Assembly: GCF_041146395.1 (NCBI RefSeq)
Contig: NW_027182892.1
Coordinates: forward strand, 648,501-712,500
Reading direction: 5' to 3'
Source of the DNA: Eulemur rufifrons
Taxonomy: Eukaryota > Chordata > Mammalia > Primates > Lemuridae
Length of the DNA stretch: 64,000 bases
This document shows, piece by piece, positions 13,744 to 28,568 of this stretch. Position 1 is the first letter of the stretch. Each line of letters begins with the position of its first letter. A program made the position numbers and the translations under genes. The notes under the pieces were generated by a model. That model was given only the letters and a program-made list of their open reading frames with translations, ran no database searches and was not told where the DNA came from.

Positions 13744-14843
13744 GACCATGGGGATCATCGTTGATTCTCTGAAACAGAATCCGCCCTTTTCACCTGCCAA
13801 ACACATGCCCACTTCTCCTCTCTGGGGACAATAAAAACTAACCAGCGAACTTACAGAGGGCCTAACCCCCCCCCATCCACATCGACCAAACACACAAAAA
13901 AAAAACCGTACCCTCCAGCTACTAATTATAATGCTAACTTGCAAAATTTCCCTGCATTTTAAAACAATGGAAAAATGGTGGTGGGATCATACTTAGAAGA
14001 ATGGCTTCTTGTCTGTCTCCACTAAAAAAAATAGGCAACACCAAGTCAGCTACTCCTCAGCATAGTTATGTCCGTCGCAGCCTTCTTGGGTTTCAGGAGG
14101 CACAACCAAACGTTATCACAATTATGGTGAATCGCTGAACACCTGCAAATAATTTTCAACGTATTGGTTAATTGAAAAGCTCTGCGGCATACTTCTTGGA
14201 ACAAGCCAGTTACCTGTTCCCACGCAAAGAGGAGTATATAGAACCATGGTGGATTTCCAGCTGATGAAGTAAAGAATTATTAAAGGAACGGGAGGACCAT
14301 GGGGATCATCGTTAATTCTCTGAAACAGAATCCGCCCTTTTCACCTGCCAAACACATGCCCACTTCTCCTCTCTGGGGACAATAAAAACTAACCAGCGAA
14401 CAGACAGAGGGCCTGACCCCCCCCATCCACATCGACCACACACACACAAAAAAACCGTACCCTCCAGCTACTAATTATAATGCTAACTTGCAAAATTTCC
14501 CTGCATTTTAAAACAATGGAAAAATGGTGGTGGGATCATACTAAGAAGAATGGCTTCTTGTCTGTCTCCACTAACAAAAATAGGCAACACCAAGTCAGCT
14601 ACTCCTCAGCATAGTTATGTCCGTCGCAGCCTTCTTGGGTTTCAGGAGGGACATACAAACGTTATCAAAATTATGGAGAAACGCTGAAAACCTGCAAATA
14701 ATTTTCAACGTACTGGTTAATTTGAAAACTCTCCAGCATAATTCTTGGAACAATCTAGGCACCTGTGCCCACGCATAGAGGAGTATAGAGAAACATGGTG
14801 GAATCCCAGCTGATGAAGCAAAGGATTCTTAAAGGAATGAGAT

Positions 14844-15942
14844 GACCATGCGGATCCTGTTTAATTCTCTGAAACAGAATCCGCCCTTTTCACCTGCCAA
14901 ACACATGCCCACTACTCTTCTCTGGGGATAATAAAAACAAACCAGCGATCTGACAGAGGGCCTGAACACACATCCTGACCGACCCCACAAAACAAAAAAG
15001 TACCCTCCAGCTACTAATTATAATGCCAATTTGCAAAATTTCCCTGCATTTATAAACAATGGAGAAATGATGGTGGGGTGATACTTAGAAGAATGGCTCC
15101 TTGTCAGTCTCCACTGACAAAAATAGGCAACACCAAGTCAGCTACGCCTCAGCATAGTTATGTCCGTAGCAGCCATATTTGGTTTCAGTAGGCACATACA
15201 CACGTTATCACAATTATGGTGAAACGCTGAAAACCTGCAAAGGATTGTCAACATACTGGTTAATTGAAAAGCTCTGAGGCGTACTTCTTGGAACTAGCCA
15301 GTTTCCTGTGCCCACGCATAGACAAGTATATAGAACCATGGTGGATTCCCAGCTCATGAAGCAAAGGATTCTTAAAGGAACGGGATTACCATGCGGATCC
15401 TGTTTAATTCTCTGAAACAGATCCGCAGTTTTCACCTGCCATACTAATACCCACTTCTCCTCTCTGGGGATAATAAAAACCAACCGGGGAAATGACAGAG
15501 GGCCTGACCAACACATCCACACCGACCCCACAGGAAAAAAAAAAAAAAAAACACCGTGGCCTCCAGCTACTAATTATAATGCTAACTTGCAAAATTTTCC
15601 TGCATTTTTAAACAATGGAAAAATGATGGTGAGATGATACTTACAAGAATGGATTCTTGTCAGTCTCCACTAACAAAAATAGGCAACATCAAGTCAGCTA
15701 CGCCTCAGCATAGTTATGTCCGTCGCAGCCTTCTTGGGTTTCAGGAGGCACAAACAAACGTTATCACAATTATGGTGAAACGCTGAACACCTGCAAATGA
15801 TTATCAACGTACTGGTTAATTGAAAAGCTCTGCGGCATACTTCTTGGAACAAGCCAGTTACCTGTTCCCACGCAAAGAGGAGTATATAGAACCATGGTGG
15901 ATTTCCAGCTGATGAAGTAAAGGATTATTAAAGGAACGGGAT
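14844..15942 (+). repeat. P-Q dimer
   Basis: P is 14844-15386 and Q is 15387-15942, preceded by O at 14295. P has the CCGCCCTTTT variant near its start instead of CCGCACTTTT. The next monomer (15943) is S-like, with GTGGAACATCG and GACCACCCC. Confidence 0.76.
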
Positions 15943-18900
15943 GACCATGTGGAACATCGTTAATTCTCTGAAACAGAATCCGCCCTTTTCACCTGCCAAA
16001 CACATGCCCACTTCTCCTCTGGGGATAATAAAAACTAACCAGCGAACTGACAGAGGGCCTGACCACCCCATCCTCATTGACCACACACACACAAAAAAAA
16101 ACCGTACCCTCCAGCTACTAATTATAATGCTAAATTGCAAAATTTCGCTGCATTTTAAAACAATGGAAAAATGGTGGTGGGATGATACTTAGAAGAATGG
16201 CTTCTTGTCAGTCTCCACTAACAAAAATAGGCAACACCAAGTCAGCTACTCCTCAGCATAGTTATGTCCATCGCAGCCTTCTTGGGTTTCAGGAGGCACA
16301 AACAAAGGTTCTCACAATTATGGTGAAACGCTGAACACCTGCAAATAATTTTCAACGTAGTGGTTAATTGAAAAGCTCTGCGGAATACTTCTTGGAACAA
16401 GCCAGTTACCTGTTCCCACGCAAAGAGGAGTATAGAGAACCATGGTGGATTTCCAGCTGATGAAGTAAAGGATTATTAAAGGAAAGGGATGACCATGGGG
16501 ATCATCGTTAATTCTCTGAAACAGAATCCGCCCTTTTCACCTGCCAAACACATGCCCACTTCTCCTCTCTGGGGATAATAAAAACTAACCAGCGAACTGA
16601 CAGTGGGCCTGACCTCCCCCATCCACATCGACCAAACACACAAAAAATAACCGTACCCTCCAGCTACTAATTATAATGCTAACTTGCAAAATTTCCCTGC
16701 ATTTTAAAACAATGGAATAATGGTGGTGGGATGATACTTAGAAGAATGGATTCTTGTCAGTCTCCACTAACAAAAATAGGCAAAACCAAGTCAGCTACGC
16801 GTCAGCATAGTTATGTCCGTCGCAGCCTTCTTGGGTTTCAGGAGGCACAAACAAACGTTATCACAATTATGGCGAAACGCTGAACACCTGCAAATAATTT
16901 TCAACGTACTGGTTAATTGAAAAGCTCTGCAGCATACTTCTTGGAACAAGGCAGTTACCTGTTCCCACGCAAAGAGGAGTATAGAGAACCATGGTGGATT
17001 TCCAGCTGATGAAGTAAAGGATTATTAAAGGAAAGGGATGACCATGGGGATCATCGTTAATTCTCTGAAACAGAATCCGCCCTTTTCACCTGCCAAACAT
17101 ATGCCCACTTCTCCTCTCTGGGGATAATAAAAACTAACCAGCGAACTGACAGAGGGCCTGACCCCCCCCAATCCACATCGACCGCACACAAAAAAAAAAA
17201 CCGTACCCTCCAGCTACTAATTATAATTCCCACTTGCAAAATTTCCCTGCATTTTAAAACAATGGAAAAATGGTGGTGGGATGATACTTAGAAGAATGGC
17301 TTCTTGTCAGTCTCCACTAACAAAAATAGGCAGCACCAAGTCAGCTACTCCTCAGCATAGTTATGTCTGTCGCAGCCTTCTCGGGTTTAGGAGGCACAAA
17401 CAAAGGTTCTCACAATTATGGTGAAACGCTGAACACCTGCAAATAATTTTCAACGTAGTGGTTAATTGAAAAGCTCTGCGGCATACTTCTTGGAACAAGG
17501 CAGTTTCCTGTTCCCACGCAAAGAGGAGTATATAGAACCATGGTGGATTTCCAGTTGATGAAGTAAACGATTATTAAAGGAACGGGATGACCATGGGGAT
17601 CATCCTTAATTCTCTGAAACAGAATCCGCCCTTTTCAACTGCTAAACACATGCCCACTTCTCCTCTCTGGGGATAATGAAAACTACCCAGCGAACTGACA
17701 GAGGCCCGGACCCCCCCCCATCGACATGGACCACACACACAAAAAAAAAACCGTACCCTCCAGCTACTAATTATAATGCTAACTTGCAAAAGTTTCCTGC
17801 ATTTTAAAACAATGGAAAAATGGTGGTGGGATGATACTTAGAAGAATGGCTTCTTGTCAGTCTCCACTAACAAAAATAGGCAACACCAAGTCAGCTACTC
17901 CTCAGCATAGCTATGTCCATCGCAGCCTTCTTGGGTTTCAGGAGGCACAAACAAAGGTTCTCACAATTATGGTGAAACGCTGAACACCTGCAAATAATTT
18001 TCAACGTAGTGGTTAATTGAAAAGCTCTGCGGCATACTTCTTGGAACAAGCCAGTTACCTGTTCCCACGCAAAGAGGAGTATATAGAACCGTGGTGGATT
18101 TCCAGCTGATGAAGTAAAGGATTATTAAAGGAACGGGATGACCATGGGGATCATCGTTAATTCTCTGAAACAGAATCCGCCCTTTTTACCTTCCAAACAC
18201 ATGCCCACTTCTCCTCTCTGGTGATAATAAAAACTAACCAGCGAACTGACAGAGGGCCTGACCCCCCCCCATCCACATCGACCACACACACAAAAAAAAA
18301 CCGTACCCTCCAGCTTCTAATTATAATGCTAACTTGTAAAATTTCCCTGCATTTTAAAACAATGGAATAATGGTGGTGGGATGATAATTAGAAGAATGGA
18401 TTCTTGTCAGTCTCCACTAACAAAAATAGGCAAAACCAAGTCAGCTACGCCTCAGCATAGTTATGTCCGTCGCAGCCTTCTTGGGTTTCAGGAGGCACAA
18501 ACAAACGTTATCACAATTATGGTGAATCGCTGAACACCTGCAAATAATTTTCAACGTACTGGTTAATTGAAAAGCTCTGCGGCATACTTCTTGGAACAAG
18601 CCAGTTACCTGTTCCCACGCAAAGAGGAGTATATAGAACCATGGTGGATTTCCAGCTGATGACGTATATGATTATTAAAGGTACGGGATGACCATGGGGA
18701 TCATCGTTAATTCTCTGAAACAGAATCCGCCTTTTCACCTGCGAAACACATGCTCACTTCTCCTCTCTGGGGATAATAAAAACTAACCAGCGAACTGACA
18801 GAGGGCCTGACCCCCCCCCATCCACATCGACCACACACACACACAAAAAAACCGTACCATCCAGCTACTAATTATAATGCTAACTTGCAAAATTTCCCTG

Positions 18901-20338
18901 CATTTTAAAACAATGGAAAAATGGTGGTGGGATGATACTTAGAAGAATGGCTTCTTGTCAGTCTCCACTAACAAAAATAGGCAACACCAAGTCAGCTACT
19001 CCTCAGAATAGTTATGTCCGTAGCAGCCTTCTTGGGTTTCAGGAGGCACAAACACACGTTATCACAATTATGGTGAAACGCTGAACACCTGCAAATAATT
19101 TTCAACGTAGTGGTTAATTGAAAAGCTCTGCGGCATACTTCTTGGAACAAGGCAGTTACCTGTTCCCACACAAAGAGGAGTATATAGAACCATGGTGGAT
19201 TTCCAGCTGATGAAGTAAAGGATTATTAAAGGAAAGGGATGACCATGGGGATCATAGTTAAATCTCTGAAACAGAATCCGCCCTTTTCACCTGCCAAACA
19301 CATGCACACTTCTCCTCTCTGGGGATAATAAAAACTAACCGGCGAGCTGACAGAGGGCCTGACCCCCACCATCCACATCGACCACACAAAAAAAAAAAAC
19401 CGTACACTCCAGCTACTAATTATAATGCTAACTTGCAAAATTTCCCTGCATTTTAAAACAATGGAAAAATGGTGGTAGGATGATACTTAGAAGAATGGCT
19501 TCTTGTCAGTCTCCACTAACAAAAATAGGCAACACCAAGTCAGCTACTCCTCAGCATAGTTATGTCTGTCGCAGCCTTCTCGGGTTTAGGAGGCACAAAC
19601 AAAGGTTCTCACAATTATGGTGAAACGCTGAACACCTGCAAATAATTTTCAATGTAGTGGTTAATTGAAAAGCTCTGCGGCATACTTCTTGGAACAAGGC
19701 AGTTACCTGTTCCCACGCAAAGAGGAGTATATAGAACCATGGTGGATTTCTAGCTGATGAAGTAAAGGATTATTAAAGGAACGGGATGACCATGGGGATC
19801 ATCGTTAATTCTCTGAAACAGAATCCGCCCTTTTCACCTGCTGAACACATGCCCACTTCTCCTCTCTGGGGATAATGAAAACTAACCAGCGAACTGACAG
19901 AGGGCCTGACCCCCCCCCATCGACATGGACCACACACACAAAAAAAAAACCGTACCCTCCAGCTACTAATTATAATGCTAACTTGCAAAATTTCCCTGCA
20001 TTTTAAAACAATGGAAAAATGGTGGTGGGATGATACTTAGAAGAATGGCTTCTTGTCAGTCTCCACTAACAAAAATAGGCAACACCAAGTCAGCTACTCC
20101 TCAGCATAGTTATGTCCATCGCAGCCTTCTTGGGTTTCAGGAGGCACAAACAAAGGTTCTCACAATTATGGTGAAACGCTGAACACCTGCAAATAATTTT
20201 CAACGTAGTGGTTAATTGAAAAGCTCTGCGGCATACTTCTTGGAACAAGGCAGTTACCTGTTCCCACGCAAAGAGGAGTATAGAGAACCATGGTGGATTT
20301 CCAGCTGATGAAGTAAAGGATTATTAAAGGAACGGGAT
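15943..20338 (+). repeat. Longest run between O-P-Q blocks: eight generic, R and U monomers
   Basis: Eight monomer starts (15943, 16491, 17040, 17589, 18140, 18690, 19241, 19788) precede the chimaeric O at 20339. The 17040-17589-18140 trio matches 6613-7162-7713 in order and rare variants: CAATCCACATCGACCGCAC, then CATCCTTAATTC with TGCTAAACAC, then TTTTACCTTCCAAAC. That makes it a second copy of a three-monomer block 10,427 bp away. A further R-like monomer is at 19788. Confidence 0.7.
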
Positions 20339-23083
20339 GACCATGGGGATCATCGTTAATTCTCTGAAACAGAATCCGCCCTTTTCACCTGCCAAACACA
20401 TGCCCACTTCTCCTCTCTGGGGATAATAAAAACTAACCAGCGAACTGACAGAGGGCCTTACCCCCCCATCCACATCGACCACACACACAAAAAAAAAAAA
20501 CTGTACCCTCCAGCTACTAATTATAATGCTAACTTGCAAAATTTCCCTGCATTTTAAAACAATGGAAAAATGGTGGTGGGATGATACTTAGAAGAATGGC
20601 TTCTTGTCAGTCTCCACTAACAAAAATAGGCAACACCAAGTCAGCTACTCCGCAGCATAGTTATGTCCATCGCAGCCTTCTTGGTTTTCAGGAGGCACAA
20701 ACAAACGTTATCACAATTATGGTGAAACGCTGAAAACCTGCAAATAATTTTCAACGTACTGGTTAATTTGAAAACTCTCCAGCATAATTCTTGGAACAAT
20801 CTAGGTACCTGTGCCCACGCATAGAGGAGTATATAGAAACATGGTGGAATCCCAGCTGATGAAGCAAAGGATTCTTAAAGGAATGAGATGACCATGCGGA
20901 TCCTGTTTAATTCTCTGAAACAGAATCCGCACTTTTCACCTGCCAAACACATGCCCACTACTCTTCTCTGGGGATAATAAAAACAAACCAGCGATCTGAC
21001 AGAGGGCCTGAACACCCATCCTGACCGACCCCACAAAACAAAATGTACCCTCCAGCTACTAATTATAATGCCAATTTGCAAAATTTCCCTGCATGTTTAA
21101 ACAATGGAGAAATGATGGTGGGATGATACTTAGAAGAATGGCTTCTTGTCAGTCTCCACTGACAAAAATAGGCAACACCAAGTCAGCTACGCCTCAGCAT
21201 AGTTATGTCCGTAGCAGCCATATTTGGTTTCAGTAGGCACATACACACGTTATCACAATTATGGTGAAACGCTGAAAACCTGCAAAGGATTGTCAACATA
21301 CTGGTTAATTGAAAAGCTCTGAGGCGTACTTCTTGGAACTAGCCAGTTTCCTGTGCCCACGCATAGACAAGTATATAGAACCATGGTGGATTCCCAGCTC
21401 ATGAAGCAAAGGATTCTTAAAGGAACGGGATTACCATGCGGATCCTGTTTAATTCTCTGAAACAGATCTGCAGTTTTCACCTGCCATACTAATACCCACT
21501 TCTCCTCTCTGGGGATAATAAAAACCAACCGGGGAACTGACAGAGGGCCTGACCAACACATCCACACCGACCCCACAGGAAAAAAAAAAAAAAACACCGT
21601 AGCCTCCAGTTACTAATTATATTGCTAACTTGCAAAATTTTCCTGCATTTTTAAACAATGGAAAAATGATGGTGAGATGATACTTACAAGAATGGATTCT
21701 TGTCAGTCTCCACTAACAAAAATAGGCAAAACCAAGTCAGCTACGCGTCAGCATAGTTATGTCCGTCGCAGCCTTCTTGGGTTTCAGGAGGCACAAACAA
21801 AGGTTCTCACAATTATGGTGAAACGCTGAACACCTGCAAATAATTTTCAACGTACTGGTTAATTGAAAAGCTCTGCGGCATACTTCTTGGAACAAGCCAG
21901 TTACCTGTTCCCACGCAAAGAGGAGTATATAGAACCATGGTGGATTTCCAGCTGATGAAGTAAAGGATTATTAATAGAACGGGATGACCATGGGGAACAT
22001 CGTTAATTCTCTGAAACAGAATCCGCCCTTTTCATCTGCCAAACACATGCCCACTTCTCCTCTCTGGGGATAATAAAAACTAACCAGCGAACTGACATAG
22101 GGCCTGACCACCCCAACCACATCGACCACACACACACAAAAAAAACCGTACCCTCCAGCTACTAATTATAATGCTAACTTGCAAAATTTCCCTGCATTTT
22201 AAAACAATGGAAAAATGGTGGTGGGATGATACTTAGAAGAATGGCTTCTTGTCAGTCTCCACTAACGAAAATAGGCAACACCAAGTCAGCTACTCCTCAG
22301 CATAGCTATGTCCACGCAGCCTTCTCGGGTTTCAGGAGGCACAAACAAAGGTTCTCACAATTATGGTAAAACGCTGAACAACTGCAAATAATTTTCAACG
22401 TAGTGGTTAATTGAAAAGCTCTGCGGCATACTTCTTGGAACAAGCCAGTTACTTGTTCCCACGCAAAGAGGAGTATATAGAACCACGGTGGATTTCCAGC
22501 TGATGAAGTAAAGGATTATTAAAGGAACGGGATGACCATGGGGATCATCGTTAATTCTCTGAAACCGAATCAGCCCTTTTCACCTGCCAAACACATGCCC
22601 ACTTCTCCTCTCTGGGGACAATAAAAACTAACCAGCGAACTGACAGAGGGCCTGACCCCCCCCATCCACATCGACCACACACACACAAAAAAAACCGTAC
22701 CCTCCAGCTACTAATTGTAATGCTAACTTGCAAAATTTCCCTGCATTTTAAAACAATGGAAAAATGGTGGTGGGATGATACTTAGAAGAATGGCTTCTTG
22801 TCAGTCTCCACTAACAAAAACAGGCAACACCAAGTCAGCTACTCCTCAGCATAGTTATGTCCGTCGCAGCCTTCTTGGGTTTCAGGAGGCACAAACAAGG
22901 GTTCTCACAATTATGGTGAAACGCTGAACACCTGCAAATAATTTTCAATGTAGTGGTTAATTGAAAAGCTCTGCAGCATACTTCTTGGAACAAGGCAGTT
23001 ACCTGTTCCCATGCAAAGAGGAGTATATAGAACCATGGTGGATTTCCAGCTGATGAAGTAAAGGATTATTAATGGAACGGGAT
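20339..23083 (+). repeat. Higher-order unit with chimaeric O: (A/O)-P-Q-S-T
   Basis: P starts at 20890, Q at 21432, S at 21986 and T at 22534. The first monomer (20339) has generic A sequence at its front. It changes to O-type sequence in its last third, where GAAAACCTGC, TTAATTTGAAAACTCTCC and CAATCTAGGTACC appear from about 20,730. It is therefore an A/O chimaera made by exchange or conversion. Confidence 0.7.
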
Positions 23084-24183
23084 GACCATGGGGATCATCG
23101 TTAATTCTCTGAAACAGAATCCGCCCTTTTCACCTGCCAAACACATGCCCACTTCTCCTCTCTGGGGATAATAAAACCTAGCCAGCGAACTGACAGAGGG
23201 CCTGACCCGCACCATCCACATCGACCACACACAAAAAAAAAAAAACCATACCTTCAAGCTACTAATTATAATGCTAACTTGCAAAACTTACCTGGATTTT
23301 AAAACAATGGAAAAATGGTGGTGGGATGAGACTTAGAAGAATGGCTTCTTGTCAGTCTCCACTAACAAAAATAGGCAACACCAAGTCAGCTACTCCTCAG
23401 CATAGTTATGTCCGTCGCAGCCTTCTTGGGTTTCAGGAGGCACAAACACACGTTATCACAATTATGGTGAAACGCTGAATACCTGCAAATAATTTTCAAC
23501 GTAGTGGTTAATTGAAAAGCTCTGCGGCATACTTCTTGGAACAAGGCAGTTACCTGTTCCCACGCAAAGAGGAGTATAGAGAACCATGGTGGATTTCCAG
23601 CTGATGAAGTAAAGGATTATTAAAGGAAAGGGATGACCATGGGGATCATCGTTAATTCTCTGAAACAGAATCCGCCCTTTTCACCTGCAAAACACATGCC
23701 CACTTCTCCTCTCTGGGGATAATAAAAACAAACCAGCGAACTGACAGAGGGCGTGACCCCCCCCATCCACATCGACCACACACACAAAAAATAACCGTAC
23801 CCTCCAGCTACTAATTATAATGCTAACTTGCAAAATTTCCCTGCATTTTAAAACAATGGAAAAATGGTGGTGGGATGATACTTAGAAGAATGGCTTCTTG
23901 TCAGTCTCCACTAACAAAAATAGGCAACACCAAGTCAGCTACTCCTCAGCATAGTTATGTCCGTCGCAGCCTTCTTGGGTTTCAGGAGGCACAAACAAAG
24001 GTTCTCACAATTATGGTGAAACGCTGAACACCTGCAAATAATTTTCAACGTAGTAGTTAATTGAAAAGCTCTGCGGCATACTTCTTGGAACAAGCCAGTT
24101 ACCTGTTCCCACGCAAAGAGGAGTATATAGAACCATGGTGGATTTCCAGCTGATGAAGTAAAGGATTATTAAAGGAACGGGAT

Positions 24184-26924
24184 GACCATGGGGATCATCG
24201 TTAATTCTCTGAAACAGAATCCGCCCTTTTCACCTGCCAAACACATGCCCACTTCTCCTCTCTGGGGATAATAAAAACTAACCAGCGAACTGACAGAGGG
24301 CCTGACCCCCCCCCATCCACATCGACCACACACACACAAAAAAACCGTACCCTCCAGCTACTAATTATAATGCTAACTTGCAAAATTTCCCTGCATTTTA
24401 AAACAATGGAAAATTGGTGGTGGGATCATACTTAGAAGAATGGCTTCTTGTCTGTCTCCACTAGCAAAAATAGGCAACACCAATTCAGCTACTCCTCAGC
24501 ATAGTTATGTCCGTCGCAGCCCTCTTGGGTTTCAGGAGGGACATACAAACGTTATCAAAATTATGGTGAAACGCTGAAAACCTGCAAATAATTTTCAACG
24601 TACTGGTTAATTTGAAAACTCTCCAGCATAATTCTTGGAACAATCTAGGTACCTGTGCCCACGCATAGAGGAGTATATAGAAACATGGTGCAATCCCAGC
24701 TGATGAAGCGAAGGATTCTTAAAGGAATGAGATGACCATGCGGATCCTGTTTAATTCTCTGAAACAGAATCCGCACTTTTCACCTGCCAAACACATGCCC
24801 ACTACTCTTCTCTGGGGATAATAAAAACAAACCAGCGATCTGACAGAGGGCCTGAACACCCATCCTGACCGACCCCACAAAACAAAAAAGTACCCTCCAG
24901 CTACTAATTATAATGCCAATTTGCAAAATTTCCCTGCATTTTTAAACAATGGAGAAATGATGGTGGGATGATACTTAGAAGAATGGCTTCTTGTCAGTCT
25001 CCACTGACAAAAATAGGCAACACCAAGTCAGCTACGCCTCAGCATAGTTATGTCCGTAGCAGCCATATTTGGTTTCAGTAGGCACATACACACGTTATCA
25101 CAATTATGGTGAAACGCTGAAAACCTGCAAAGGATTGTCAACATACTGGTTAATTGAAAAGCTCTGAGGCGTACTTCTTGGAACTAGCCAGTTTCCTGTG
25201 CCCACGCATAGACAAGTATATAGAACCATGGTGGATTCCCAGCTCATGAAGCAAAGGATTCTTAAAGGAACGGGATTACCATGCGGATCCTGTTTAATTC
25301 CCTGAAACAGATCCGCAGTTTTCACCTGCCATACTAATACCCACTTCTCCTCTCTGGGGATAATAAAAACCAACCGGGGAACTGACAGAGGGCCTGACCT
25401 ACACATCCACACCGACCCCACAGGAAAAAAAAAAAAAAACCGTAGCCTCCAGCTACTAATTATAATGCTAACTTGCAAAATTTTCCTACATTTTTAAACA
25501 ATGGAAAAATGATGGTGAGATGATACTTACAAGAATGGATTCTTGTCAGTCTCCACTAACAAAAATGGGCAAAACCAAGTCAGCTACTCCTCAGCATAGT
25601 TATGTCCGTCGCAGCCTTCTTGGGTTTCTGGAGGCACAAACAAACGTTATCACAATTATGGTGAAACGCTGAACACCTGCAAATAATTTTCAACGTACTG
25701 GTTAATTGAAAAGCTCTGCGGCATACTTCTTGGAACAAGCCAGTTACCTGTTCCCACGCAAAGAGGAGTATAGAGAACCATGGTGGATTTCCAGCTGATG
25801 AAGTAAAGGATTATTAAAGGAACGGGATGACCATGGGGAACATCGTTAATTCTCTGAAACAGAATCCGCCCTTTTCATCTGCCAAACACATGCCCACTTC
25901 TCCTCTCTGGGGATAATAAAAACTAACCGGCGAACTGACAGAGGGCCTGACCACCCCATCAACATCGACCACACACACACAAAAAAAACCGTACCCTCCA
26001 GCTACTAATTATAATGCTAACTTGCAAAATTTCCCTGCATTTTAAAACAATGGAAAAATGGTGGTGGGATGATACTTAGAAGAATGGCTTCTTGTCAGTC
26101 TCCACTAACGAAAATAGGCAAAACCAAGTCAGCTACTCCTCAGCATAGCTATGTCCACGCAGCCTTCTCGGGTTTCAGGAGGCACAAACAAAGTTTCTCA
26201 CAATTATGGTAAAACGCTGAACACCTGCAAATAATTTTCAACGTAGTGGTTAATTGAAAAGCTCTGCGGCATACTTCTTGGAACAAGGCAGTTACTTGTT
26301 CCCACGCAAAGAGGAGTATATAGAACCATGGTGGATTTCCAGCTGATGAAGTAAAGGATTATTAAAGCAATGGGATGACCATGGGGATCATCGTTAATTC
26401 TCTGAAAAAGAATCCGCCCTTTTCACCTGCCAAACACATGCCCATTTCTCCTCTCTGGGGATATTAAAAGCTAACCAGCGAACTGACATAGGGCCTGACA
26501 CCCCCCATCCACATCGACCACACACACAGAAAAAAACCGTACCCTCCAGCTACTAATTATAATGCTAACTTGCAAAATTTCTCTGCATTTTAAAACAATG
26601 GAAAATTGGTGGTGGGATCATACTTAGAAGAATGGCTTCTTGTCAGTCTCCACTAACAAAAATAGGCAACACCAAGTCAGCTACTCCTCAGCATAGTTAT
26701 GTCAGTCGCAGCCTTCTTGGGTTTCAGGAGGCACAAACAAAGGTTCTCACAATTATGGTGAAACGCTGAACACCTGCAAATAATTTTCAACGTACTGGTT
26801 AATTGAAAAGCTCTACAGCATACTTCTGGAACAAGCCAGTTACCTGTTCCCACGCAAAGAGGAGTATAGAGAACCATGGTGGATTTCCAGCTGATGAAGT
26901 AAAGGATTATTAAAGGAACGGTAT
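24184..26924 (+). repeat. Complete five-monomer higher-order unit O-P-Q-S-T
   Basis: Same class order and same total length (2,741 bp) as 11,003-13,743. O starts at 24184, P at 24734, Q at 25277, S at 25829 and T at 26377. The next monomer (26925) is again O, so this unit is followed directly by the start of another. Q here shares the rare CCTACATTTTT and AAAATGGGCAAAACC variants with the Q monomers at 9903 and 12096, pointing to close common descent. Confidence 0.8.
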
Positions 26925-27472
26925 GACCATGGGGACCATCGTTAATTCTCTGAAACAGAATCCGCCCTTTTCACCTGCCAAACACATGCCCACTTCTCCT
27001 CTCTGGGGACAATAAAAACTAACCAGCGAACTGACAGAGGGCCTGACCCCCCCCATCCACATCGAGCACACACACAAAAAAAAACCGTACCCGCCAGCTA
27101 CTAATTATAATGCTAACTTGCACAATTTCCCTGCATTTTAAACAATGGAAAAATGGTGGTGGGATCATACTTAGAAGAATGGCTTCTGGTCAGTCTCCAC
27201 TAACAAAAATAGGCAACACCAAGTCAGCTACTCCTCAGCATAGTTATGTCCGTCGCAGCCTTCTTGGGTTTCAGGTGGGACATACAAACGTTATCAAAAT
27301 TATGGTGAAACGCTGAAAACCTGCAAATAATTTTCAACGTACTGGTTAATTTGAAAACTCTCCAACATAATTCTTGGAACAAGCTAGGTACCTGTGCCCA
27401 CGCATAGAGGAGTGTATAGAAACATGGTGGAGTCCCAGCTGATGAAGCAAAGGATTCTTAAAGGAATGAGAT

Positions 27473-28568
27473 GACCATGCGGATCCTGTTTAATTCTGTG
27501 AAACAGAATCCGCACTTTTCACCTGCCAAACACATGCCCACTACTTTTCTCTGGGGATAATAAAAATAAACCAGCGATCTGACAGAGGGCCTGAACACCC
27601 ATCCTGACCGACCCCACAAAACAAAAAAGTACCCTCCAGCTACTAATTATAATGCCAATTTGCAAAATTTCCCTGCATTTTTAAACAATAGAGAAATGAT
27701 GGTGGGATGATACTTAGAAGAATGGCTTCTTGTCAGTCTCCACTGACAAAAATAGGCAACACCAAGTCAGCTACGCCTCAGCATAGTTATGTCCGTAGCA
27801 GCCATATTTGGTTTCAGTAGGCACATACACACGTTATCACAATTATGGTGAAACGCTGAAAACCTGCAAAGGATTGTCAACATACTGGTTAATTGAAAAG
27901 CTCTGAGGCATACTTCTTGGAACTAGCCAGTTTCCTGTGCCCACGCATAGACAAGTATATAGAACCATGGTGGATTCCCAGCTCATGAAGCAAAGGATTC
28001 TTAAAGGAACGGAAATACCATGCGGATCCTGTTTAATTCTCTTAAACAGATCCGCAGTTTTCACCTGCCATACTAATACCCACTTCTCCTCTCTGGGGAT
28101 AATAAAAACCAACCGGGGAACTGACAGAGGGCCTGACCAACACATCCACACCGACCCCACAGGCAAAAAAAAAAAAAACACCGTAGCCTCCAGCTACTAA
28201 TTATAATGCTAACTTGCAAAATTTCCCTGCATTTTAAAACAATGGAAAAATGGTGGTGGGATGATACTTAGAAGAATGGCTTCTTGTCAGTCTCCACTAA
28301 CAAAAATAGGCAACACCAAGTCAGCTACGCCTCAGCATAGCTATGTCCATCCCAGCCATCTTGGGTTTCAGGAGGCACAAACAAACGTTATCACAATTAT
28401 GGTGAAACGCTGAACACCTGCAAATAATTTTCAACGTACTGGTTAATTGAAAAGCTCTGCGGCATACTTCTTCGAACAAGGCAGTTACCTGTTCCCACGC
28501 AAAGAGGAGTATGTAGAACCATGGTGGATTTCCAGCTAATGAAGTAAGGATTATTAAAGGAACGGGAT
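27473..28568 (+). repeat. P monomer followed by Q/A chimaera
   Basis: P is 27473-28015. The following monomer starts as Q, with CCATACTAATACCC and an A-run near 28,165. After about 28,200 it changes to generic A, with TTTCCCTGCATTTTAAAAC, GGTGGTGGGATG and TTAGAAGAATGGCTTC. The second half of Q is missing. Confidence 0.72.
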
